In this document: positions 47,371-56,257 of the stretch, piece by piece
How the letters are laid out: each line of letters begins with the position of its first letter
Position numbering within the stretch: the stretch's first letter is position 1
DNA from: Nocardia sp. NBC_01730
GTDB taxonomy: Bacteria; Actinomycetota; Actinomycetes; Mycobacteriales; Mycobacteriaceae
Assembly: GCF_035920445.1 (NCBI RefSeq)
Contig: NZ_CP109162.1
Span: 2,170,001-2,234,000, forward strand
Length of the DNA: 64,000 nt
Direction: 5' to 3'
Notes under the pieces: model-generated
Told to the model about the DNA's origin: nothing
The model's input: only the letters and a program-made list of their open reading frames with translations
Databases searched by the model: none
Position numbers and translations under genes: made by a program

Positions 47371-50300
47371 CGCGCTGTTCCTGTTCGACGAGCCGGATGC
47401 TGGCCAGCAGCATGGCCTCGGCTTCCGCGTCGGAGAGCAGATCGATGTCCGCTGCGACAGAAGACCAATCGTCCGGGTCCGGGTCCGCAGCCGGAGGTTC
47501 GGCCACCCCGAGTTCGGCCACCCCGAGTTCGACCGCGATGAACTCGGCGAGCGCGGCGATGGTGGAGTAGGTGAAGACCAGCGCGACCGACAATCGGACG
47601 CCGAGCGTGGATTCCAGCCGGTTGCGTAGCTCCACCGCCATCAGCGAGTCCATACCCATGTCCTGGAACGTCGCCTTCCGGCTCGGGCTCGCGGGATCTC
47701 GGTGCAGCGTCAGGGAAACCTGCTCGATCAGGTGCTCTTCGATCACCCCGGCCCGTTCCTGGGCGCTGGTCGCGGCCAGCCTGCCGGCGAATGCGGTGGC
47801 GATGTCCGAGGCACGGGATTCGATCTCGTCGAACAGCGGTGTCCCCGCCACGCTGGGAAACGACTCGAACCAGTGCCGGAGGTTCAGCTTCATGACCGCG
47901 AGCTGCCCGAGGTCCGCGCGCACCCCATTGTCCAATGCCCGCGCGAGACCCGCCGAGGACGCATCGGTGATGCCCTGTACCGCCATACCATCCTGCGCGA
48001 GATTCAGGCTCAATGCCCGCAGGCCGATGGCGCGGCGATGGTGTGCGATCGCGTCCAGCCGCGCGCTTCCCATCGGGTCGCCCAGGCACCCGAACAACGA
48101 GGCGACCGATGAGCAGAGCACGAAGAGATCGAGTGTGCGATCGAGCGTGTGCTGATGCCAGCGCCACGCGCTGTCGTCGCCCCCGGCGTGGATGAGTCCG
48201 CGCACGGTGCCCGCGGCGGCCTCGATCGCGGCGATCAGCCTGATCATCTCGCGGTCGTCGGTAACGCAGGTGTCGATGGTCAGGACCCGTGCCCCAGGAA
48301 AGCTGATCGGCCCGACGGCACCGGTCCGGTCCAGGATCACGACGTTGCGCGCACCGCGGTCGGTCATCCACCCGGCGAACGACTCCGCGAGTGCTGCGTC
48401 CTCGCAGACGATCACGTATGAGCCGTCGGGCCGCAACGTCGCTGCCCGCTCACGGACATCCGGCACGCGGATCAGCCTGGCCACGAACCGGCCACCGGGG
48501 CGAAGGGCGATATCGGTCTCCCGATCGTCGCTGAGCAATTCCGACACAACCGTGGCCACCGCATCCGGTGTCGGCCGCTCGGCAAGGTCCACCCGCGTGA
48601 CGCACAGCTCCGGATGGTCGAGCCCGATTTCCCTGCCGAGTCCCCACAACGCCGCCTGGTCGACATCCACCGCCGAGGTGTGCTCGCCGACCGCTTGTGC
48701 GCCACGGGTCACCAGCCACAGCCGTGGCTGATCGCGCCATCCCATTCCGGCCAGCGCGTCGGCCAGCATCCGCGCGCTCGCGCTGCCGAGACTTCCGATA
48801 TGCACCACTCCGGCCGGCGCCGGTCCAGCCAGAACCGCCCGCAGGGACGCTATTCCGGTCAGGTCCGCTGTCCGCGCAGCCACCAGATCGCACTGCTTGC
48901 CCCGAGCCCGCAGCTCGTCCACGAGCTCGGCGCCGAGGCGATCCTCGCCCGCGAACACGATCCACGGCTCAACTCGGTCTCGCACCGGTTCTCGGTGGGC
49001 TCGCTCGCGCCATTCCACGGTATACAGGCAGTCCGCGACCGGATCGGGATAGTGGAGCGGCTGCAGGCGCACCTCCTCGGCTTCCACCAGTACCCGGCCG
49101 TCGTCGTCGAGCAGGTAGAGGTCGAAACCCGGCCCCGCCGGTCGGCCATGCGCCCATACCGGGCCCTCCGGCGTCCGATGCACTCGCAACCGACCGATCC
49201 CGGTCACCACGTTGCTGCCGGACGAACCGTTGCACAGGGCGATCAGCGCCTGCAGACCGGCGTCCAGCACCGAGGGATGGATGCGGTAATCGGTGCCTCG
49301 TCGGTGTGCCTGCTCCGGCGGCACGAGCAGGGCCAGCACTTCGTCCTGGCCGAACCACAGCTCCGAGACCCCACGAAGGTGCTCTCCGATGTCCAGCCCC
49401 GCCCCGGCCAGCGCGCGGTAGTGCACGGTCCCGTCCCTGTGTTCGGTGCAGCGGTGCCGGATCAGTGCGGGCTCCTCGCGCATATCCGGATTGCCGGTGT
49501 CCGGGCCGACGGTGGCCAGCGCATGCCGTACCCAGTCCGGACCGTGGTGGCTGAATACCTGGAAGAGTTCATCCCGCGTGCTGATCACTGCCTGGGTCGC
49601 GGGTAGCACTGCCTCGGAAATTTCCAGCATTCGCTCGAACGCCAGATCAGTAACGGCGATGTCCTCTGTTCCGTACGCTTCGGCGCCCGAAGCCAGTGCC
49701 ATTTCGGCGAAAATGGCCGCCGAGAGCACGGTGTTCCCGCGCACCGTGAGGTCAGTGAGATACGGCAGCCTTGCCGGGTCCAGCGCGCGTTGCCAGTAGC
49801 GGGTTCCGTGCTCTACCGCCGAGACCAAGCCCGCGCCGAGCAGCGGATGGCTCCCGTCAGCGCCGGAGGGCGCGGTGCGCCGGTCGGCCGCGAGCCAGTA
49901 CCGCTTCCGCTGCCATGGGTAAGCGGGCAACGAAACGACCCGGCCGGTATCGAGTAGCCGATCGAAGTTCGGCAAGCAGCCACCGGCGTACAGTGCGCCG
50001 ACCGCGCGGCGCAGCGCGGACCGTTCGTCCACGCCTCTGCGCAGCGAACCGATGGCGTGACCATCGATCGGGTGGGCGGCAAGGCATCGCTGGATGTTCT
50101 CCAGCAGAACCGGATGCGGCCCGATCTCCACGAAAACCCGGTACCCATCGGAGATCGCGCCGTTCATCGCATCCGCGAACCGCACGGTTTCGCGCACGTT
50201 TCGCACCCAGTAGTCCGCATCGAATCGCTGATCATCAACGAGCTTCCCGGAAACCGTGCTGTAGACGGGCAACCGGCTCGGCCCCGGAGCAAGCAGGCCG

Positions 50301-53300
50301 AGCGCCTGAGACAATTCGTGCCCGGCCGCGTCCATCCGCGCACTGTGGAACGCGTAGCCGACCCGGAGCTCACGGCACGCGGCCCCATCGCGGCGCAGCC
50401 GTCCGAGCAAGTCGGCCAGTGCGGTGGCGTCGCCGGAAACGACGGCCGAATCGGGGTCGTTGATCGCACCGATCGTGAGCTCACCTCGGTACCCGCTCAG
50501 CAGGTCGCGCACCCGCTCAGCGGGCAGTTCCACCGAAGCCATCCCGCCTTCCCCTGCCGTGGCCTGCATCAACCGTCCCCGGTGGTACACCACCTCGACC
50601 GCTTCGGCGAGGGACAGCGATCCGGCCAGGTACGCGGCGGTGACTTCACCGACGCTGTGGCCGATCAGCGCGTCCGGGGCAAGTCCCCATGCCTGCCACA
50701 GCCACGCGATCCCCACTTGGATCGCGAACAGCGCCGGTTGCGCGACCGCGGTCTCATCGAGGCGACTGCGCTCCGGGGGCGCGGTCAGCTCGGCCGTCAG
50801 CGACCACCCGGTCAGCGGCCGTAGCCATTTCTCGCATTCCTCGACCGCGGCGCGAAACACCGGTTCGGCACGCAACAGGTTCCGACCCATTCCGGCCCAT
50901 TGCGAACCTTGGCCGGAGCACACAAACACGATCCCTCGCGGCTCGCCATGCTCCACGCTGCCCATCCACGTGTTGCCGGGCATAGTGCCGGCAACCGTCG
51001 CACGCAACGAATCGGCCAGCTCCTTCGAAGACGAACCGGTCGCCGCGAGCCGGTGTTCGTGGTGGTCCCGCCGTACCGCGGCCGTGTAGCACAGGTCGCG
51101 TAGCGCGACGTCGTTGCCACTGCTGAGCTCGCGCGCCATCGTGGTCGCCGATGCCAGCAGGGAATCGTGCGAGCGGGCGGAAAGCACCAGCAACTCCGTC
51201 CGGCACTGGTCCGGCGGCGGCTGGGCGGCGCCCAGCGTGTACAGCACGCCCAGTGAGTCGATCAAGGTCGAGCGGTCGCGGTCCGCACGGCGCAATGTCG
51301 GCAGCGCCGTGCCGCCGTGCTGCTCGACCACCGACGTAAGAATCGGATGCGGGTCGACGTCAACGAAGATCTGGCGGCCCCCGGCGAGCAGGTGTTCCAT
51401 CACGGTGTCGAATCGCCATGGTTCGCGTTCGGTGCGCACCCAGTGCTCGGCATCGAGCAGCGCGCCCTTCATCTGTGCCCCCGTGGCCGAGGAATAGAAC
51501 GGTATTCGGGTCTCTCCGGGCCGCAGATCGGCGAGCGCGGCCCGCAGGCCAGGCAGCACCGAGTCGACGTAGGGACTGTGCGAGGCGTAATCGACCCTGA
51601 TCCGCGCCGACGCGACCGATCGCGCGGCGAGTTCGTCCCGTATCGCCTGGATAGCTGCTCGATCGCCGGAGATCACCGTGCTTCCCGGGCTCGCGCTGCC
51701 CGCGACCCATACGTCACCGCCGTGCCGGGACAGCAGCTCGTTCGTGTCTTCGGTGGACAGGTCGAGAACGGCCATGCCGCCGTGACCGGACAGTCCGGCG
51801 GCGATCGCGCTGCGCCTGCACATGATCAACGCGGCGTCGTCGAGGCTGATCGCTCCGGCGACGTGCGCGGCGGCGACTTCACCCATGCTCATTCCAGCGA
51901 CGGCGTCCGGCTCGACTCCCTGTGATCGCCACAGGTCGGTCAGCGCGAGCTGCATCGCGAAGATCGCAGGCTGGGCCAGCTCGGTACGCTCGATCCAGCT
52001 CTCGTCGGCCGCGGTCAGCAGCCGGGTAAGGGACCAGTCGACGTGCCTGCGCAGCGCGGTCTCGCACCGCGTGATCGCCGACCGGAACGCGGGCTCACGC
52101 AGCAATCGCGCACCCATCCCTGTCCACTGCGCGCCCTGACCGCCGAACAGAAACGTGATCGTCGCCCGTTCGCCGTCGACCTTTCCGGCACTGATTCCGG
52201 CTCCGGCGTGGCCGCTGAGGAATTTCTCCGCGCCCGAGGCGAGATCGTCGTGGTCGCGAACGGATAGCGCGAGCCGGTGCGAGCCGTCCGCCTTCGCCGA
52301 CGCGGTGGCGCACAACCGGGAGATCGGGCGCCGGTCCCGAGTGATCGCCAGCTCCCGCACCGCGGCACGGAGGCCGTCTTCGGTGTCCGCGGTAAGAGGC
52401 AGCAGGTGGACCGGAGCGTCCTCGCCGCTCTCGAGGACCACATGGCAGTTCGTGCCGCCGAAACCGAACGCGCTCACCCCGGCGACGAGGCGACCGGCCG
52501 CATCGCCTCGCCATTCCTCCGACCGCGAAGGCACCCGTAGACCCCATTCGTCGAACGGGATATGTGGGTTGGCCTCCTCGAACTGACCGCATGGCGGCAC
52601 GGTGCGATGCCGCATCGCCAGCAGTACCTTGATCAGCCCGGCGATCCCGGCCGCCGCTTCGAGATGCCCGATCGCGCTTTTGACCGAACCTATCGGCAGC
52701 AGCTGGTCGCGAGCCCGGCCCTCGCCGAGCACCGCGCCAAGCGCGCTTGCCTCGATCGGGTCACCGAGCGCCGTTCCTGTCCCGTGCGCCTCGACGTATC
52801 CGACGTCGGACGGCGCGACTCCCGCTCGGCGATAAGCGGTGCGCAGCAAGGATTCCTGAGCCAGCGGGCTCGGCGCGGTCAGGCCATTACTGAACCCGTC
52901 GTGGTTCACCGCGCTGCCCCTGAGCACGCCATGAATCGGATCGCCGTCGGCGAGTGCCCGGTCGAGCGGCTTCAGCACGATCATCCCGGCACCTTCGCCG
53001 CGACCGTATCCATCGGCACGCGCGTCGAACGCCTTCGACCGCCCGTCCGGTGCCAGCGCGCCGAGCCGGACCAGCGCGTGCACCGTGTCCGGCGCAAGCA
53101 TCAGGCTGACTCCACCGGCGAGCGCGAGATCGCACTCGCCTTCACGCAGGCTCTGTGCCGCAAGGTGCACCGCGACCAGGGACGATGAGCATGCGGTGTT
53201 CACCTGAAGGCTCGGCCCGCGCGCACCCAACGTGTAGGACAGCCGGGCGGGAATAATGCTCGGATCGCCCCCGGCCAACGTGTGCTGGGTGACCAGGTCG

Positions 53301-53944
53301 GGGTCCGCCCGAATTCCTGCCCCGTACTCACTCCACATCGCACCGACGAACACTCCGGTCCGGCTGCCCCCGAGACTGCGAGGCGGAATGCCCGCGTCAT
53401 CGAGAGCTTCCTGCATCAGTTCGAGCATGAGCCGTTGCTGCGGGTCTACGTGCGGAGCCTCCCGGGGAGAGATACCGAAGAACTCCGGGTCGAACTCGTC
53501 GACCCGGTCGAGGAACCCGCCGCGCGGCGGACCCTCTCCTGCCCATCGACCGTCCGGCGGTTCGGTGAGCGCGTCCGCACCCGAGCTGAGTAATCGCCAG
53601 AATGCCGTCGCGTCGGGAGCGCCGGGGAACCGGCATGACAGACCGACGATCGCGATCGGCTGCTCCTGACCTGGCGATTCGTGCTGCGCCGATGGCGTCG
53701 ATCCGGCTCCGGTGAGCCGACCTGCCAATGCGACCGGCGTCGGATGCGCCCATAACAAGACAGGCGACACCGGATGGCCGCCTACCTCACTCAATTCGTC
53801 GGCGAGCGCCGTCAACGCCAGTGAATCGAGCCCATAGCGGGTAAACGGCTCACGTCCATCGATCGCAGCGGGATCCAGCCCACTCAGTGCGGCGGTTCTG
53901 GCTATGAGCCAGTCCCGCACGGCCTCCATAGACCATGCCAGCAT
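47363..53944 (-). CDS. Type I PKS: ACP-KS-AT-AT-(DH)-(KR)-ACP with tandem AT domains
   Basis: About 2193 residues. Order: N-terminal ACP (YGLDSLAL, Ser ~40), KS (Cys251, EAHGTGT, KSAIGHLE, ~95-505), AT1 (~605-915; active-site loop GMSMGE instead of GHSxG; YASHS), a second KS-AT-type linker with AAVRRDHHEHR (~925-1005), AT2 (~1012-1310; GHSVGE, YAFHS), DH-like region (~1380-1650) that has LTVRGNTVLS in place of HxxxGxxxxP, KR-like region without the GGxGxxG loop or catalytic Tyr (SARLDA where YAAAN is expected), and ACP (GMDSLMAVE, Ser ~2097). Start at ATG 53944, with GGAGG ten bases upstream; a TTG at 53965 is the alternative. First gene of the operon and probably the loading/first-extension protein. 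Its starter acid must come from outside, as no loading AT, CoA ligase or A domain precedes the ACP. Confidence 0.95.
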   Translation of the reverse strand: MLAWSMEAVRDWLIARTAALSGLDPAAIDGREPFTRYGLDSLALTALADELSEVGGHPVSPVLLWAHPTPVALAGRLTGAGSTPSAQHESPGQEQPIAIVGLSCRFPGAPDATAFWRLLSSGADALTEPPDGRWAGEGPPRGGFLDRVDEFDPEFFGISPREAPHVDPQQRLMLELMQEALDDAGIPPRSLGGSRTGVFVGAMWSEYGAGIRADPDLVTQHTLAGGDPSIIPARLSYTLGARGPSLQVNTACSSSLVAVHLAAQSLREGECDLALAGGVSLMLAPDTVHALVRLGALAPDGRSKAFDARADGYGRGEGAGMIVLKPLDRALADGDPIHGVLRGSAVNHDGFSNGLTAPSPLAQESLLRTAYRRAGVAPSDVGYVEAHGTGTALGDPIEASALGAVLGEGRARDQLLPIGSVKSAIGHLEAAAGIAGLIKVLLAMRHRTVPPCGQFEEANPHIPFDEWGLRVPSRSEEWRGDAAGRLVAGVSAFGFGGTNCHVVLESGEDAPVHLLPLTADTEDGLRAAVRELAITRDRRPISRLCATASAKADGSHRLALSVRDHDDLASGAEKFLSGHAGAGISAGKVDGERATITFLFGGQGAQWTGMGARLLREPAFRSAITRCETALRRHVDWSLTRLLTAADESWIERTELAQPAIFAMQLALTDLWRSQGVEPDAVAGMSMGEVAAAHVAGAISLDDAALIMCRRSAIAAGLSGHGGMAVLDLSTEDTNELLSRHGGDVWVAGSASPGSTVISGDRAAIQAIRDELAARSVASARIRVDYASHSPYVDSVLPGLRAALADLRPGETRIPFYSSATGAQMKGALLDAEHWVRTEREPWRFDTVMEHLLAGGRQIFVDVDPHPILTSVVEQHGGTALPTLRRADRDRSTLIDSLGVLYTLGAAQPPPDQCRTELLVLSARSHDSLLASATTMARELSSGNDVALRDLCYTAAVRRDHHEHRLAATGSSSKELADSLRATVAGTMPGNTWMGSVEHGEPRGIVFVCSGQGSQWAGMGRNLLRAEPVFRAAVEECEKWLRPLTGWSLTAELTAPPERSRLDETAVAQPALFAIQVGIAWLWQAWGLAPDALIGHSVGEVTAAYLAGSLSLAEAVEVVYHRGRLMQATAGEGGMASVELPAERVRDLLSGYRGELTIGAINDPDSAVVSGDATALADLLGRLRRDGAACRELRVGYAFHSARMDAAGHELSQALGLLAPGPSRLPVYSTVSGKLVDDQRFDADYWVRNVRETVRFADAMNGAISDGYRVFVEIGPHPVLLENIQRCLAAHPIDGHAIGSLRRGVDERSALRRAVGALYAGGCLPNFDRLLDTGRVVSLPAYPWQRKRYWLAADRRTAPSGADGSHPLLGAGLVSAVEHGTRYWQRALDPARLPYLTDLTVRGNTVLSAAIFAEMALASGAEAYGTEDIAVTDLAFERMLEISEAVLPATQAVISTRDELFQVFSHHGPDWVRHALATVGPDTGNPDMREEPALIRHRCTEHRDGTVHYRALAGAGLDIGEHLRGVSELWFGQDEVLALLVPPEQAHRRGTDYRIHPSVLDAGLQALIALCNGSSGSNVVTGIGRLRVHRTPEGPVWAHGRPAGPGFDLYLLDDDGRVLVEAEEVRLQPLHYPDPVADCLYTVEWRERAHREPVRDRVEPWIVFAGEDRLGAELVDELRARGKQCDLVAARTADLTGIASLRAVLAGPAPAGVVHIGSLGSASARMLADALAGMGWRDQPRLWLVTRGAQAVGEHTSAVDVDQAALWGLGREIGLDHPELCVTRVDLAERPTPDAVATVVSELLSDDRETDIALRPGGRFVARLIRVPDVRERAATLRPDGSYVIVCEDAALAESFAGWMTDRGARNVVILDRTGAVGPISFPGARVLTIDTCVTDDREMIRLIAAIEAAAGTVRGLIHAGGDDSAWRWHQHTLDRTLDLFVLCSSVASLFGCLGDPMGSARLDAIAHHRRAIGLRALSLNLAQDGMAVQGITDASSAGLARALDNGVRADLGQLAVMKLNLRHWFESFPSVAGTPLFDEIESRASDIATAFAGRLAATSAQERAGVIEEHLIEQVSLTLHRDPASPSRKATFQDMGMDSLMAVELRNRLESTLGVRLSVALVFTYSTIAALAEFIAVELGVAELGVAEPPAADPDPDDWSSVAADIDLLSDAEAEAMLLASIRLVEQEQRDD

Positions 53945-54305
53945 AGATAGGGCCACCTCCAGCAACCAACTAGATCTTGGCGTGTCGCCGGCGGCTCGCC
54001 TGAATCGGACCAGATAGTATCCCTGCCGAATTCGCCATGTAAAGGTGAAAGCCGTCTGGTCGGTTTGGGTCTGGATCTGTCGCCTTCAGTACCCGCGCCG
54101 CCAGGATCCGGGCCCTACAATCGCCGCCAGCAGTCAAAACTCTGATAGCTCACGATCATTGAGGTTTTCTCACCGGGCATGAGTGGCTACTTCCCCGATC
54201 TCGAGCAGTCCCGCGAACGACGGCGTATCCAGGTAATCGTCCCGGTTGCAGCGCAAGCGCCTTCCCGAGCCTGCGTAGGTTCGGGCAAGTGCTCCGTTAC
54301 CGCAA
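53945..54305. other. Intergenic region with the PKS operon promoter
   Basis: Contains no recognised gene. A minus-strand frame ending near 54170 (ending AGLLEIGEVATHAR) is short and unassigned. Somewhat AT-rich sequence around 54000-54050 probably holds the promoter for the PKS operon. Confidence 0.4.
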
Positions 54306-54385
54306 GGTCGGTTGTTTGAGCCGTCCGGGATCCGGTGGAGACTCAGCGCCTCCAACCAGCCCAAGACGGCTCAAAGCAACCGACC
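54306..54385 (-). terminator. Extended hairpin downstream of the permease gene
   Basis: A 20-bp arm (54306-54325) is complementary to 54365-54385 with a single bulged base, and a smaller GGTGGAG/CTCCAACC-type pairing sits inside. It is placed 21 bp after the end of the permease gene on the minus strand, and separates it from the PKS operon. Confidence 0.65.
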
Positions 54386-54405
54386 GGGCATCGATGGCGC
54401 GTTGG

Positions 54406-55878
54406 CTAGCGCAGATGCGTTGGATGCGTTCGGATTTCAGGAGTCTCGTGACGCCGAGCGACGCTCGCCACGTTTTTGCGCGCGAGGAGCCAGCCGACGA
54501 CAAGCGCAGGAACCATGATGACCACGGCCGCGATCACGGCGCCGCGCTGCACGTCATCGTCGCTGAATGCCATCAATATGACGACACCGACGAGAAACAG
54601 CAATGTCGCCACGCTCGTATAAGGCGCGCCGATCAACCGGAAAGACGGACGTTCGACAAGCCCGCGGCGCGACCGACGCCACAACTGCAACTGACACACC
54701 ACGATTGCCATCCACGACGCGATGGTGCCGAGTGCTGACATGTTCAGCACGATCTCGTATGCCTCCTCCGGTACCACAGCGTTCAGCCCGACACCGATCA
54801 GCGCGATCGCGCCGGTGGCGAGAATGCCGACATAGGGCACGCCGCCCTTCGACATTCGCGACGCCACCGCCGGTGCGCTGCCGTTCATCGACATCGAGCG
54901 CAGAATGCGACCTGTCGAATACAGACCGGCGTTCAGGCTGGAGAAGGCTGCGGTCAACACGACCATGTTCATGATCGAATCGGCCCCACCGATTCCGAGT
55001 GTGGAGAAGAACGTAACGAACGGACTCTCCCCCGCTTTGAACGCCGTGTATGGCAGCAGTAGACCGAGCAGCACGAGCGATCCGACGTAGAACAGTGCGA
55101 TCCGGGCGATCACGGAGTTGATCGCGCGCGGCATGATCTTCTCCGGATTCTCCGCCTCACCGGCCGCCGTGCCGACCAATTCCACTGCGGAATAAGCGAA
55201 GACGACACCTGTCGTCACTGTCACCAGCGGTAGCAGACCGACCGGGAAAAGGCCGCCGTGCTCGACGAGCACACCGACACCGGTCGGCATGCCCTGCAGT
55301 GTGGACCGGCTGGCCAAGAAGACCGTGCCGACAATCAAGAAGGCGACCAGCGCGACCACCTTGATCAGCGCGGCCCAGAACTCGAGCTCGCCGAACCACT
55401 TCACCGAGACGAGGTTGACGCTCACCACCAGCGCGAGGGCCACCAGGGCGATCAGCCACTGCGGTAGCACCTCGAACGCTCCCCAGTAATGGACATACGT
55501 GGCGATCGCGGTGATGTCCACGATTCCGCTCATGCACCAGTGGAAGAAGTACATCCACCCGACCGCGAATGCCAGCTTCTCGCCGTAGAACTCACGGGCG
55601 TAGGAGACGAATGATCCCGAGGAGGGGCGATGCAACACCAGCTCGCCGAGCGCCCGCAGGATGAAGAACACGAACACGCCACAGATGGCGTACACGATGA
55701 ACAATCCGGGGCCGGCACTGGCCAAACGCCCACCCGCGCCCAGGAACAGTCCGGTGCCGATGGCGCCACCGATCGCGATCATCTGCAGCTGACGCGGCCG
55801 CAGCGACTTGTGATAACCGGCGTCCTCGGCGTACATCGCGTCTGAGGGAGCCTCCGAAAGAGGTCGATCGATTGCCAC
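54406..55878 (-). CDS. Amino acid permease of the APC superfamily
   Basis: 490 residues with about 12 helices. [19 protein letters not shown] in helix 1, [18 protein letters not shown], and [20 protein letters not shown] place it in the amino acid transporter (AAT) family with GabP, AnsP and CycA. It imports an amino acid with protons; the substrate is not readable. It lies directly upstream of the PKS operon on the same strand but a hairpin and about 460 bp separate them, so co-transcription is doubtful. Confidence 0.9.
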   Translation of the reverse strand: MAIDRPLSEAPSDAMYAEDAGYHKSLRPRQLQMIAIGGAIGTGLFLGAGGRLASAGPGLFIVYAICGVFVFFILRALGELVLHRPSSGSFVSYAREFYGEKLAFAVGWMYFFHWCMSGIVDITAIATYVHYWGAFEVLPQWLIALVALALVVSVNLVSVKWFGELEFWAALIKVVALVAFLIVGTVFLASRSTLQGMPTGVGVLVEHGGLFPVGLLPLVTVTTGVVFAYSAVELVGTAAGEAENPEKIMPRAINSVIARIALFYVGSLVLLGLLLPYTAFKAGESPFVTFFSTLGIGGADSIMNMVVLTAAFSSLNAGLYSTGRILRSMSMNGSAPAVASRMSKGGVPYVGILATGAIALIGVGLNAVVPEEAYEIVLNMSALGTIASWMAIVVCQLQLWRRSRRGLVERPSFRLIGAPYTSVATLLFLVGVVILMAFSDDDVQRGAVIAAVVIMVPALVVGWLLARKNVASVARRHETPEIRTHPTHLR

Positions 55879-56041
55879 GGCCGAGACCTCTCGAGCGATG
55901 AACTATATCGTCAGGTAATGTACCGCCATTGAATGGCACGACGATCAATACTGTGAAGATTGCCGTTCTGCCGCCGCTCTGGTCACCGAAAAGCTCCTCA
56001 GCCTCGCGCTGAGCACGCCTATCTGCGGCGGGTGCTGCCTG

Positions 56042-56223
56042 GCCCATCCTGATCGCGGCCGGCATCCTCGGCCGCGGGATCACGCTACTGAGCCTGTCGT
56101 GGCTGGAACCGCTCGGCTTCGCCCTCCTCGCCGCCGGAGCCGCCGGACTGCCTGGGGCATGGCCGACGCCACCATCTGCCTGATCGGCGTCGCCGTCATC
56201 ATGTACGCACCACGCAGCGCCTG
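56042..56223 (+). pseudogene. Frameshifted remnant of a small membrane protein
   Basis: One plus frame reads LEPLGFALLAAGAAGL, then after a one-base shift GMADATICLIGVAVIMYAP and a stop at 56223. The two hydrophobic pieces look like the last two helices of a membrane protein. No upstream body and no start; weak identification. Confidence 0.25.
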
Positions 56224-56257
56224 AGTGGTCGACAGGCCCTGGGCCGGTCGGGGCAGC

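Noticed and set aside
54170..54364. A 64-codon minus-strand ORF before the PKS operon
   Set aside because: Overlaps a terminator hairpin, has no ribosome binding site and no recognisable family.
54306..54385. Terminal inverted repeats of a mobile element
   Set aside because: The arms are only 40 bp apart with no transposase between them, and the location just after a gene end fits a terminator better.
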